Source of the DNA: Parasponia andersonii
Taxonomy: Eukaryota; Streptophyta; Magnoliopsida; Rosales; Cannabaceae
Length of the DNA: 64,000 nt
Direction of reading: 5' to 3'
Assembly (NCBI GenBank): GCA_002914805.1
Contig: JXTB01000608.1
Span: 142,357 to 206,356, forward strand
This document shows, in pieces, positions 1 to 11,261 of the stretch (position 1 is the stretch's first letter; every line of letters begins with the position of its first letter). Both the position numbers and the translations under genes were made by a program. The notes beneath the pieces are model-generated. The model searched no databases and had not been told where the DNA came from. It saw only the letters and a program-made list of their open reading frames with translations.

Positions 1-545
1 GGCTTAAGACCAGATTTCAGTAATTCTAATAAAAATCAAAGGAAATAAACTAGAAATTAACTAGATTAGATCTTAAACATCAGCGACGCCAAAAACTAAA
101 ATAAAGTAAAGAAAGACACCTAAACTATAAAATTTATTCTTCTAAAGCAACTATCCTATGACTAAAAATACACAAGATAACTCTATTTTCATAGAGTTAT
201 CAAATATTTTGAAGACTGAAAACACATCTGTCTTCCTCTTAATAGGATACACCCAATATCTCCTAGAGTAATCATCAATAGAATATACAAAGTATCTAGC
301 TCCTCCTAAGGACATTACCGGTGCTTATCAAACATCAAAGTGAATCAAGTCTAGAACTTTTTTACTTCTAGAACTGGATGTGCTAAACTTTAATCTATGC
401 TGCTTGCTTGTGACACAATGCTCACAAAAGGGTAAATATACCTTTGTGAGACTAGGAAGTAACCTCCGTTCAGAGAGAATCTTCAACCCTCGTTCCGACA
501 TATGGCTAAGCTTACGATGCCATATCATCGTTGATTCTTCTCCGG
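1..545 (-). pseudogene. Copia GAG-pre-integrase and start of integrase core
   Basis: The minus-strand frame ending near 328 has the His-His-Cys-Cys zinc-binding arrangement of the copia integrase N-terminus: WHRKLSHM, then CEHC about 27 residues later. Further left, the frame continues into the catalytic core, where DDYSRRYWVY holds the first catalytic Asp of the DDE triad. An in-frame TGA near 550 separates it from the protease part, so the polyprotein is broken. The rest of the core runs off the window. Confidence 0.8.
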
Positions 546-1170
546 AATTTGTTCAAGCAACTGAAGCCTCCGCTTCCATCAGTGTATCTCCTTTAAGCAT
601 GCATAGATTCACTGCAATTTTCTCCGCCTTCATTACTATAAGCGCGCCCTTCATAATCTTCATGATCCCATTATCGACACGAGTTTTACAACCAAGGTTA
701 TCTAATTGTCCCAAAGACAATAGATTTTTCTTCAGGTCCTTCACATATCGCACCTCTTGAATAGTACGAATGGTGCCATCGTACATCTTTATCTTGATAG
801 TACTAATCCCAGTGATCTCTAAGGCATGATCGTTACCCATGAATACAAATCCTCTAGAGACAGGTTCATATGTGTGAAACTATTCTCTGTGAGAAGTCAT
901 GTGCCATGTTGCTCCTGAATCCACTAACTAAACATCAGTGAGCTGCCGTCTGTCCTTAGAAATTGTTGCTACTTCACTATACATGATTTCTCCATTATCT
1001 AAAGTACTTGCAACATTCCCCTGAGTGTTTGATGACTCGGGGTCCTTCCCTTTGGAATCTCCATTACTCCCTTTTGACGTACCCTTTCTTGCTACAGTGA
1101 TAACACTTGACATTTTTCTTACTTCTTGACTTTGATCTATCATGACTCTAACTCCTACTAGGGTCACGTT
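546..1170 (-). pseudogene. Copia zinc knuckle and aspartic protease
   Basis: At about 903-930 the minus strand reads LVDSGATWHMT, the active-site motif of copia retroviral-type aspartic proteases (Asp-Ser-Gly-Ala). Downstream, at 553-840, is the rest of the protease domain, including YVKDLKKNLLSLGQLDNLG, a conserved stretch in this family. Upstream, near 1079-1132, a CCHC-like knuckle reads CYHC followed by KKGYVKRE; the usual His appears replaced by Tyr and the frame differs from its neighbours. These pieces normally lie in one gag-pol frame, and here they sit in at least two. Confidence 0.75.
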
Positions 1171-1337
1171 CCGTTGATCTCCCTCTTATTGTCAAAGCCT
1201 CTACTTGCTAATCTGTCTTCCTTGTTCTTACGCCTATTTTCTTCTTCGAGAAGAGCAGCTGTAAGATCGTTGAAAACTAGAGTTGTAGCATTGCTGGTCA
1301 TATTTATGATGAGTTGCTCATACGAATCAGGTAGACT

Positions 1338-1775
1338 CTAAAATAAGATTTCTGCACGTTCATTATCCTCTATTTTATGCTCCATAGTTTTGAGCTGTGA
1401 GAATAGAGTGTTGAGGGTGTTGATATGGTCGGTTCCCGTTGTTAATTCTGCCATCCGAAAGGTATAAAGCCTTCTCTTCAAGAAAATTTTGTTGTGAAGC
1501 GACTTAGCCTGATACAACTTTGTCAGTATATCCCATATCTCCTTAGTTGACTTTTTCTCCTCAATACTCGATAGGACTCCATATGCTAGTACTAGATGTA
1601 AGTTAGCGACAGCATTGCTATCCATCTCATCCCACCTTTTATCATCAGTAATCTCAACAGGCCTTTCCCCAATTACTGCTAAGCAATTATCTTTTCTCAA
1701 GATTGCCTTTATCTTCATTTTCTACAACGAGAAATTGCTCCCATTAAACTTCTCAATATCGAATTTTGGTGCCAT
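1338..1775 (-). pseudogene. Copia gag (UBN2-type) with early stop
   Basis: Gag is the nucleocapsid precursor that packages element RNA. The frame starts at an ATG at 1775 (MAPKFDIEKFNGSNFSL), typical of copia gag, and is cut by TAG at 1722-1724 where family members have Trp. It then continues KMKIKAIL and through AKSLHNKIFLKRRLYTFRM, the conserved UBN2 core, followed by HINTLNTLFSQL. The frame is lost near 1338. The single nonsense change at the Trp codon suggests decay by G-to-A transition rather than misassembly. Confidence 0.8.
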
Positions 1776-1820
1776 TTTTGTTCAGCACGATTTGTTCAGT
1801 TACCACCGTTTCACTATATA

Positions 1821-1910
1821 TGAACAGTACCATATACGTGAATAATACTGTATACGTGAACAGTACCATATACATGAATAGTACCGTATATGTGAACAAT
1901 ACTCCAACTA
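1821..1910. repeat. 18-bp minisatellite in copia leader
   Basis: Five consecutive units of 18 bp (TGAACAGTACCATATACG and variants), the last one diverged, lie between the primer-binding site and the gag start of the copia element. Unit starts are 1821, 1839, 1857, 1875 and 1893. Because 18 is a multiple of three, the array stays open in some frames and creates short false reading frames on both strands. Confidence 0.85.
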
Positions 1911-1913
1911 ATG

Positions 1914-1926
1914 GCTCTGATACCAC
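1914..1926 (-). other. Primer-binding site (initiator tRNA-Met type)
   Basis: On the minus strand the sequence reads TGGTATCAGAGCC, the complement of the 3' end of plant initiator tRNA-Met, used to prime minus-strand DNA synthesis. It directly follows the LTR end (TAACA on the minus strand), which fixes the LTR boundary and the orientation of the element. Confidence 0.85.
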
Positions 1927-2485
1927 TGTTAGGAGATCTGCTTTGTGGAAGCGATAACACACAACTAAAATACGAGTTGAAAAAATTTGGGTAAAATAAA
2001 AAAAATAAGACACACAAAAGAATTAACGTGGTTCACTCAATTTAGGCTACGTCCACAGATAAGGTTGTGAAGAATTTCACTATGAAAAGGAAATTATAAC
2101 TCACTTCTCTCTAAATACAAAGAGAGAACCAGTGAACCTCTCTCTCTCTTGAAATAGGAGAAAACACTCTCTCTAAACAATTTAGGAGAAAATAAGTGGG
2201 ACACTAAGAGGAATTCATAGGCTTGAATTCTCTCTTATAAAGGAAGAGAATTTATAATGGGATATAAAATAAGTAATGAAGCCCTCCGTATTTATAGAAC
2301 TTGAAAAGTGGTATGAACACCATATTTTACTATAGCTATTACGGTTACTCTTTTCACTATTGCAATTGCGGCTGCTTTTTTTACTATTCCTATTGCGGCT
2401 GCCCTTTTTACTATTTCTATTGCGGGTGCTTTTTTTTACTGTTCCTATTGCGGCTGGTTGGTGAGCTGCAATTGTTGATTTGTTC
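1927..2485 (-). repeat. Copia 5' LTR with U3 tandem repeats
   Basis: The LTR inner end is TGTTAGGAG at 1927 (plus strand). A TATA box (TATAAATA, minus strand) lies at 2289-2296. Upstream of it in transcription direction, at 2339-2457, are four 27-28-bp units with the core GGCTGC, T-run, ACTATTCCTATTGC, plus a partial fifth. The transcript leader then holds GA/CT-rich and A-rich stretches (2100-2200). U3 tandem repeats just upstream of the TATA box resemble the repeated enhancer boxes known in tobacco Tnt1. The outer boundary is approximate. Confidence 0.7.
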
Positions 2486-2549
2486 AATATGTAATAGGAT
2501 GGGTCAGAAAAGGTGGAATGGTCATGATCTATGATAAAAAAGAACTTAA

Positions 2550-4011
2550 CTTGTAACTACTTAGAAATATTTAGATGGGGTCGAAATTTTTTGACCTTCG
2601 ATAAAAGTAAAACTTCTGGATTTAACTATGTTTCATAGTGGTAAAACAAATTTTAACCTTATTAAGTCAAGAAATTCACAACCTTAGTGAAGAAGTTGCT
2701 GACTTAAATTAGTGAAGAAACCGGGCAAATAAATTTAGTACATGTTTAGTAATGGTTAAAAGCGTTCTGACTTTAACTCAAAAACTTTCTGATCAAAAGT
2801 CTCAAGAACTCCTGACATAGTTTAGTTATATATTTATTTTTATTTTGCAAGCATAGAAATATTACGTGAGTGACAAACACATGCATTCTGTAAAGATAAT
2901 TGTAAATGTTATTTTGTCCCAAAGATAATTGTACTTCGCAATAGCCATCTTTGTGAGAAAAAAATATTGAAAGAATTAGTCAACAAACTTAAGCTTAATA
3001 TTTACTGGCCCAGTGGTCAATAATTTCTAACTTTGTGGTTAGTTGTTTCTGATCTCAGGTCAATAATATCATGTCCTCACATGTCAGTACAATATTAATC
3101 TTTGGTCAGCATAATACTAACCTAAAGGTCAAACAATAAAGGTCAAAACAATGTTTGACCTTTAAGTCAATATTATAATGACTTGGGACCTAGTATCAAA
3201 TCTAAAAATCTGTGAATAAGACGAATATGAAAAATCATGCAATTTTCGTCATTTTTATCTATAGATCGGTATTATTAGACCTCTCTATCAAGAATTACTC
3301 ACTCATTTTTAAGCATAAAATAACCATATATGAAAACAGTAAATAAGAGATTACTTACCATCAAAAACGCCAAAAGCTCCCAAGAAAAACCAAATATCCA
3401 CTTTTGTATAAGAGTTTTAGGTTATAAAATGGCAAGAATCGGACCAAGAATCGCCGGAAAGCAACCTGGGAAAGGGAGAAACCAATATGGGAAGAGTGGG
3501 AGAGAAAACAAGAGAGGGAAAATGGTAGTTTTTCCACCTAAACTATGAGCATTTTACCAAGGGTAGTGTTAGAAAGTAATTAATTGTTCTCTGCTCCAAG
3601 TCCTAGAAAAGTCCGAAAAATGCACCTTAACATGTCACTATACGGAGAGGGAAAAAAAAAAAAGAAAAGAAATAACTGCAAAAAAAATATACTCAAAGTA
3701 TGATATTTTCACAATTTTAATCATGTCTTTTGATTTGTACAAAATTATATTTCTGTATTTCAAATTTTTATAAATTTATACCCTTTGTGTATAAATTAGG
3801 TGATTTATCTTAACTGTTTTAAGTTATTTTTAATAAATTTTCTTATATTAGTCAGTACAAATAAGATATCTTAAATTTAAATTTTGTGTTTGGTGATAAA
3901 ATATTTGTTGGTCAATTTATATGCTAAAGATAAAACTTTGTAAAGAATTAAAATGTAAAATTATAATAGTACACAAGCCAAAAAAATATGATTAAATTTA
4001 TGTATCACTAA
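2550..4011. other. AT-rich intergenic sequence with LTR-like patch
   Basis: No gene is supported. At 3010-3180 there is a cluster of GGTCAA/TTGACC motifs, including a perfect inverted repeat with 10-bp arms (AAAGGTCAAA at 3138-3147, TTTGACCTTT at 3154-3163). The 72-codon frame at 3330-3548 is Lys/Arg/Gly-rich with no recognisable domain. The GC-richer stretch around 3430-3540 has the texture of plant LTR leader sequence and is more likely TE debris than a gene. Confidence 0.4.
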
Positions 4012-6066
4012 TGTAACAACCCAATTTTTAAGACCGATATCTATGTATATTCTTAACTTAATTTATTCTTTTAAAAGTCACAAACTTGGATTATGAAAAT
4101 TCATTACAATTTTTTTTATATATAATTCTTTCAAGATAGTTAATCAATTATTCTAAATATCATATTAAGAAATTTATAGAAACTATTGAAGGAAATATTA
4201 TTATTTTTTATGAGATTTAAATAATGCGCAACTAAAAGAGCTTCCAGGTGAGGAAGGGGGTCACAAGTGGATCTCTTAAATCCCAAGCTCTCCTTAAACG
4301 GTTTAAGTCTTTTTCACAAAATTCATTTAGTTTCACATTTGTTTAAATTAATATATTAGATAATAAAACGACATAATTATTTAAAAACTTTAATTATTGA
4401 AAATATACTTCAAGATAATGTATATATACATTATATATATGGTATTCTATTAGATAAAATTAGTCATATTGTATATAGCAAAATGATTACTTAATTTTAG
4501 AGGCATAATTAAACTTAAAATTTAGATTTTATACTTAAGCATTTCATCTCATTATTAACTTAAAGAAATGTATGACTTAATCTTATATATTTAAGTAAAC
4601 TGTATCGTTTAAACAGAAGATAACTTATACAGAAATTTATAGTGGTGGTATCCCAAAGCCTGTATCTCGTATCCATCCTCGCCTCGATTTAAGTCAACCC
4701 ATCATTTCAAACAAAAGTTGCTTGCCTTTGGTACTTACAACATGGACATTTATACTACGTGAGGTTTTACTCGGTAAGTACAATTTATTTTATAAAATAT
4801 TTTATACAAATAATATTTTATGAAAGTTCAATTTTTGCGTCCTTGTGTAATCTTTCAACTTGTATTTTATGAAGTAATCTTTTATCACATATGTTATTGT
4901 AAAATCTTTTATCTTTCTTATGGACCTTTGTATACGTACCAAATGGGTACTTACCGACTGGGAATCAAGGGAGCGATCCTACTGAAATACCAACAGTCAT
5001 AAATTTAACATATTTTCCTTGGGAATCTTCACCTAGTGGAGGTCGGTCTTATCATCTCTTAGAAATCCTCACCTAGTGGAGGTTGGTACGACACCTTTAT
5101 ATTCTTATCTTTTACTTAGTCTCTTCTTTAACATAAGTGGTTGTATCATATTTCAAACCAAAAATTATATTTCATATCCTTGATACTTCCTTTAATTAAA
5201 GTATATTTATCAAGTTATGAATAATATTGTAAAGTAAATTTACCTAATCTTATTATCATAGGAGGCATGTATTTTCATAGGTACACATACAAGCCAAACA
5301 AACATCTCTTGTATAGACAAAATATCACATTTAATTATCTCAAATACTTTTATTTCAAACAGAACATGCTTTTGAAATGATCCATGTTGTAGGTGAGATT
5401 GTACTTACCTTAAGTCCTTAGAAAATGTTCTTCGTGCTTGCAGTGAAATACCATACACTTAACCTTGTTGCAACCATGTGCCTTTTCTTTATCCTTTTTT
5501 TTTTTTAAACTTGAAGAACTCTAAGAGGAAATTCTTGAAATCATAATGGATGAAATAGAAATTTTGAGAGAAAGATGAAGGAAAAGAAATGAAGGAACTT
5601 GATTATATTTACAAAAGAGTACCCTATTTATAGGCTAATTATGTACATAAAATATAATTAAAAATTCATTCAAAAAAAATATTAATAATAATCACCATTT
5701 ATCGAACTTTTTTTTTAATTTGTTATCTTTTCATCATGCAATTAAATTAATTTTATTAACCTAACTATGCTTCACCCACTTAAAAAAATAATGAATTATC
5801 CTATTATATCTATATTTAATCTCCATAAAATCTATATAATGGATATACTATTCAAATAACTAATGCATTATTATATAACTTACCTAATTTTTGTTTTTTT
5901 TCTAATATAATTAATAAATTTATTTTATTTTAATATTAATAATATATAAATAAAATATGTTAATGGCCTTTTACATCATTTTCTATTCATATAAGTGAAT
6001 TGATGAATATATATATATATACATATTATTAAAATGTGTTAATGGCTATACTACTAATTCTTCTTT

Positions 6067-6103
<37 letters not shown>

Positions 6104-6890
6104 ACTTGTGACTAGTTAACTTATTACTTGGGCTTGAAATATTTACTTCAACTTAGACTCTCCTATTACCTATTGGGTCAAGATAAATGATATTGGACTA
6201 AAGGATTAAAACCCAATAATAATTATAAATAAGAATACTGACAATTTCAAATTTGGATTTTCTTATTACCTGTTGGGTTAAGATAAATGATTACTGAACT
6301 CAAACAATTTAGGGGCCAATAGTAAACATAATTAACTAGGCCTATTTCATATTAACAACAATAGCCATATATGTTGTAAAATAATTTATACTTGTAATTA
6401 GGTACATAGTTCAACTTGGCTTTCTTGTGTGTATCTAACTGCAATATATTCACGAAATTCATTAGTGTATAACTATTCAATTTCTATGACCAAAGAAATG
6501 AAATATACATAATAAAATTTTAGATAAGAAAATTAACATGATAAATTCATTCTTTAAGAGAATACACTAATATTAAAAGATTATGATAAATAATTATTAA
6601 AATATATTTTTTTCAAGTCTAGAATTTTCTCGAATTTTACAATTAATACTTCGAGAGAATTTTTTTTTGCATATAACCCAATAGAAAAATGTCCAAATAG
6701 GATTATTGAAGTGGCTTTGTCCACGTCCTTTCCCCTTCCATTTGAAACAAGGTTGGGCTAGCTCTGTACATCCCTTTAATTCAAAGTATGTTGATTAGTC
6801 GAAGAGTGTGGATTAGTGGATAGACGAATATGGTCCATAGCAAAAGTCTAGAAATGCTAATCTAATATCGTATAATCAGACTAATTAGGA
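4012..6890. other. AT-rich sequence with decayed gypsy LTR-like parts
   Basis: TGTAACAACCCAATTTTTAA at 4012 looks like the start of a Tekay-type gypsy LTR. Later stretches (5385-5640) resemble LTR sequence around a promoter, but I could not find a matching end or target duplication. At 6155-6320 a motif (ATTACCT.TTGGGT.AAGATAAATGAT) occurs twice about 100 bp apart. An (AT)n microsatellite spans 6069-6100. No coding sequence is convincing here. Confidence 0.35.
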
Positions 6891-7142
6891 TGTCTGATTC
6901 AAATTGTTAGATCTATTTTAGCCATTTACCAAATTTAATTCATATATCCAATTGATTATATCATCAAAAGCATAAAATAAGAACACAGATAATTTTTATA
7001 TAATTTGGAAAATCCTACTCCACCGGATGTTCAGCTATTGAAGAGTTCAATATGGTATAAAAGATTACAAACAGTAATCGGACTTAAATAAATAAAGATT
7101 CCCTCTTTGTTTCTTCTTATTACATTTGTTGCAAGTTGAATT
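6891..7142. other. Possible copia LTR remnant flanking the solo LTR
   Basis: The stretch AAAATCCTACTCCACCGGATG followed by GAAGAGTTCAATAT (7009-7052) resembles a conserved part of some plant copia LTRs. The same unit seems to continue past the solo LTR at 9348-9840. It would then be an older LTR into which the solo LTR inserted. I could not define its ends. Confidence 0.3.
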
Positions 7143-9342
7143 TGTCACGACCCAAAATCCGGGCTAGTGGCAGAAGAGGAATTTCACAAAGGTGAGAAAT
7201 TCCTTAATTTATTTGAAAAGTGTCAAAAGTTCTAGTTTTTATAAAAACAGTCCATTTAAATAAAATATTCGGAATTCCATCCCGTGAACCACTCCCACAG
7301 TTCGTATACACCACCAAACATAAATTGAACAATTATTTGAAAACATAAAATTAATTAAAAAGAAACCAAATCCCGCATCATCATCATTCACAACAGATGT
7401 CCAATACCAAAATGGCATGCATAAGTTTGCAGACAAAATAGAAAGCAGTAATCTTGGTTCAATGCTAACACAAAAATCCAAATAGTCCAAAGACTATAAC
7501 TAGCATTACCAAGAGGCGAACTGCAATCAAGATGACCTCTTACTCCTCCTGATTACCCATATCGCACTGGACACCACCTGAGGAGGAAGGTAAGGGGGGG
7601 TGAGCATACAATGCCCAGTAGGAAAATAGCTACCTCGGGGAAAAATAGTTCAGTGATGGGAATCTCCTGCATAGTTAGTTCAAATCCAAAACATACACAC
7701 ACGTATATATATAATCCAAACCGGAAGCCAATATATATATATAACAGTGTAATAAAAACCATCACTCCATATGCACATGACATAAATCAACCCATGCCCA
7801 TGAGCTCACATCCTCTCATCTATGGAAACCCAGGATGATGGCACTAAGTGTATCTAACAGCCTGCCTGATACCTAAGCCCATACCCGGAGGGGACACCCA
7901 TGTGTCGCCTACCAAACCTGGAGGTGCAACCGAATTGCCTACACCTGCCAAATGGGGAGGTAATCAGAAGTAACAAGACCTTGCGCAAGTTTACGGACTT
8001 TCACCGATGGTGGGGCACGCAGCGCCACACTGTAAAATCCACGATGCTAACACGGTGCTCATCTATGATCCTATGACACGTGCAATACAGAACTGAAGTG
8101 TAAAAACTGCTGTACTCTGGTTTTTCAATAAAACATGCATAATAGGGTTTTATAGAAAAATGAGCAGCATAACGGCCCTATTTTTTGATATATCCAAAAT
8201 AACCTGCACACAGCAAATTCCCAGAGTAGTACAGTATATATCATATAACCAGATTCCATCACATATAATTCAAATCATTAAAAACACGCTTGTTCTTATA
8301 TGTTGCAGAAAATAAGTTTTAACTCAAAAACGGTATAAAACGAAGGTAACTAAACCCTTACCTCAACAGAATAGCGACACCACGCTATTAAGTCCTTAAG
8401 GTGTCGTTGACGATCGCCCGGAGGGTCGGGATAAAATTCCAAGCCCTCGATCGTCCTCGTGCGAAAAATCAACTTTCTCACCGGAGCTTCAATTCCACAA
8501 ACGGACCTCTTCACTGAATTCCTAGCACCCAAAATAGCTAGGTTAGACATATAATTTGTCCAATTCGGGTCCTGGTCCATACCAGACCGGTGGCACGTAA
8601 AACGAGACAAAATCTCGACCGTCCGATCTCGATTTTTGTGCCGATCACCAAACTACACAATATATATATCAAACTTCTCCATTTTCCGAGTACATTCCAA
8701 AAATGAAGTTAAAATTACAATCCAACGGTCGGATCGAGAACAACACCCAAAAACTCGAAATGACCAAACTTTCAATCCGGGCAAAATGAAGTTGAGATAT
8801 ATATACCTTGATGATCCTTGCGACGAGACGAATCCAACGAGACCAGTTTGAGGCCAAAACGTGGCCGGAATCGTCGCCGGTGGCCGGATTTCCGAAAGAG
8901 CTTGAGACGTCTTTGATGGCGATTCCCGGCGAACCAGGCAGCGGCGAGCGGCGAGGATGGGCGGCGGAGCTTCGGCGTGGCACGGCGAGGTGACGCCGAT
9001 CGGTGGGCGGCCCGGACGGTGGCTGGCGGCGGCTCTGCGGGAGATCGGCCGAGAGGGAGAAGAGAGGAGAGAGAAAGAGAGGTTTCGGGGGAGGGAGGAG
9101 AGAGAAGAGAGAGAGAGAGAGAGGGGGAGGAAGATGTGCACGTGGCCCCTCTTTATTGGGTTGTGTAATTTTTCAAAAATTGCACATAAGTCTCCAAAAT
9201 TTCAAATTTCTATCAATCTAGTCCCCCAAAATTTACAATTTAGTCCATCTGAATAAAACTTTTGCAAATTAGTCCCCACAATATTTTATCCGGAAAATTG
9301 GTAAAATGTCCAAATTACCCTTGAAAATTCCGGGTTTTTACA
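7143..9342. mobile_element. Solo LTR, 2200 bp, Ty3/gypsy-like
   Basis: It begins TGTCACGACCCAAAATCCGG, ends CCGGGTTTTTACA, and is flanked by a perfect 5-bp direct repeat GAATT (7138-7142 and 9343-9347). There is no primer site, polypurine tract or coding region, so it is a solo LTR left by recombination between two LTRs. The stretch 8800-9140 is strikingly GC-rich (CCGG, GGCGGC) and ends in a GA-rich tract. The open frames there on both strands are composition artefacts. A promoter-like layout on the minus strand suggests minus orientation, but without internal sequence this is a guess. Two relatives occur at 52591-54084 and 59779-60226. Confidence 0.85.
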
Positions 9343-9347
9343 GAATT

Positions 9348-10242
9348 TCTTTCAATGCCGCAAATCTTCTTCTCCTATAACACAATAAAAAGATCTCATT
9401 ATACTTAGAAGATATTTTTTCTAAGTTTGAAACGAAGAACTTAAATCCTAATAGATTATCTCTAAGCCGCTGGAAAAACTCACGCACAAAAGATATTTTT
9501 CAACTTAGCTGGTTTTCAAGAAAAAATATAGCCGTAAAAACACATGTAGATCTCAAAACATTTTGCAACTCTGATCAAAGGCCGCCACTTCACGTCTAAT
9601 ACACAGGTGTATATAGAAAAATATATCATCCCTTAATTAGAAAATTAAGTCCGACTTGTTTTCTAAGTTAGTCACATTACGTTAAAACAACGTATATATA
9701 TCAGCAATTCATTTTTTTAAAAGCTTACAGCCTAGTCTGCTAGAACATAATCGGTTCTGCTGTAACATCTTAGTGCAGAACTTGAGCAGCATAAAAACTT
9801 GTGTATATTTAGAGGATTATTTTCTTTTGTTCTTCTACAACACAATATAATACTAAAGCTGGGAAATATTATTAGATAAATATTAGGAAAGTGAAAAAAG
9901 TGGGGTGGGGGGTGGGAAGGGGACGGTCAGGACTCAGTGATGGGTCACAAGAATACGAAAGAATATTTGGTAGAAAATATATATATTATGCACACATGCA
10001 TTAAAGAATAATATGTAGGAAATATATTTCAATAGAAAATAAAACCCAAATTGATAAAATGATATTCTGACTTATAAGAATAATCTAAAAGAAATTGAAA
10101 TTAGAAGAGATGAGTATTTTGAATCACTTAATCACAGTTCAGAATATGAATCACTGAAAATATAGCAAAATTACAATGGGATGCTCATGGCTTCTCTTCA
10201 TGCAAAGGAAGAAGAGAGTGAAAGGGAGAATAGAGAGAGAAT
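9348..10242. other. Non-coding sequence between solo LTR and CACTA element
   Basis: AT-rich, with no gene seen. The left half (9348-9840) may continue the older LTR split by the solo LTR. A GA-rich stretch (10210-10240) directly precedes the CACTA element, and its AATAGAGAGA motif reappears after the element's right end, as expected for an interrupted target. Confidence 0.35.
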
Positions 10243-10257
10243 TACTACAATAAGAAG

Positions 10258-10745
10258 GTAATAAAGCGACGACTCTAAAATTGTGACAAATTAGAAAGTC
10301 GTCGTTTTAAAGTATTTATATTTTCAGAGAAATGAAAAAGACTAAAGCGGCAATCTTTGTTGCCGTTTTAGATGATCATGCTAAAATTTTTTTCCAAAAA
10401 ATTTAAAGTGGCGACAAATGTCACCGCTTTAGACGGAGTGTGCCAACTGGCGATAATTTAGAAAAATGTGTAAAAATATTTTCTCTAGCTGGTGCTTTAG
10501 ATTAATTTATTATTAATAAATTAAAGTAATTATAATAATTATAAAAGATATAAAAAAATTTTAAAAAATCATATTTAAAGTAGGGACATTTGTCCTTACT
10601 TTAGAGTGTACATTTAAAGCGGCAATGTCGCCGATTTAAATATTTTACAAAAATTTGGGCGGTCAAACTGATCACCATAAATTTTTAGAGCTTTAAATAA
10701 AATGATGCGTTTCATTTAAAGTGACGACTATTGTTGCCGCTTTAG
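10258..10745. repeat. Left subterminal repeat zone of CACTA element
   Basis: At least eight copies, in both orientations, of a motif close to TGTCGCCGCTTTAG or its complement (for example near 10347, 10362, 10407, 10421, 10617, 10720 and 10734). Arrays like this bind the element's DNA-binding protein and are required for transposition in En/Spm. Confidence 0.7.
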
Positions 10746-10777
10746 ATGATTAGTTTCTGTACCTAAAAACTAATATT

Positions 10778-11030
10778 CTTTCTCCTTATTTTTTCACCTC
10801 TCTATCTCGCTCTCACACACACACATACACTCTCTCTCTCTCTCAACCTAGAAATCGGTCTTCTCCTTCATTAGTAAGTTTTTTTGGGGCTATTTATCTC
10901 TTTTTCAATCTCCTTTCATTTTTTTTTGGATTTTTTTTTCATTCGTGCCGTCGTCTCCTCCAGCCAGCTGCCGTTACCACACCACCGCTGTCACCTTCGC
11001 TACTGCTGTCATCCCTTGAAGCTTTGTAGG
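10778..11030 (+). promoter_or_regulatory. Pyrimidine-rich leader-like region of CACTA element
   Basis: A run of CT and CA dinucleotides (10795-10845) is followed by T-rich and CCG-rich sequence (10940-11010) and a donor-like GTAGGTTAG at about 11026. This looks like the transcribed 5' leader and first intron boundary of the element's gene. There is no direct proof of promoter activity. Confidence 0.35.
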
Positions 11031-11170
11031 TTAGTTTTTGATTAATTTATGGTTTTATTTTTTATTTAAATAATTATAAATAAATGTTGTAATATTAGGT
11101 AAATTTGGATATTAGATGATATATACATATATTAGATTGCCATTCCAATAAGTATTTTTTTTACTCATAT

Positions 11171-11255
11171 ATAGGTGTTTTTTTTTTTCTAGCCTTTAGA
11201 TCATCATTTAACAATGATCAAACAGCTATAATGATGTGTATGAAAAATGTACATG
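11171..11255. repeat. Short dispersed repeat, copy 1
   Basis: A segment with a T-run, TTAGATCATCATTTAA, then CAATGATCAAACAG and TATAATGA is closely repeated at 58672-58750. The two copies lie in unrelated contexts, so this is probably a MITE or MITE end; no termini could be defined. Confidence 0.5.
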
Positions 11256-11261
11256 ATATTA

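Larger units (their letters stand above)
1..2485 (-). mobile_element. Ty1/copia retrotransposon, 5' part, degraded
   Basis: Reading on the minus strand from high to low coordinates, the order is LTR, primer-binding site, gag, zinc knuckle, protease, GAG-pre-integrase and the start of the integrase core. Protease and integrase before reverse transcriptase is the Ty1/copia order. The reverse transcriptase and the second LTR must lie left of position 1. Every coding segment has stops or frame changes, so it is not autonomous. The outer LTR end is uncertain (about 2485-2545), because no clear TG start or target duplication can be paired inside the window. Confidence 0.85.

Noticed and set aside
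1766..2017. Repetitive short frames (Tyr/Met/Asn-Ser-Thr or Val-Leu-Phe-Thr repeats) on both strands
   Set aside because: Arise from the 18-bp minisatellite in the copia leader.
8653..9256. Overlapping long open frames on both strands of the GC-rich stretch
   Set aside because: They lie inside the solo LTR and consist of Ser/Leu/Pro or Arg/Glu/Gly runs produced by CT/GA and GGCGG repeats; no domain.
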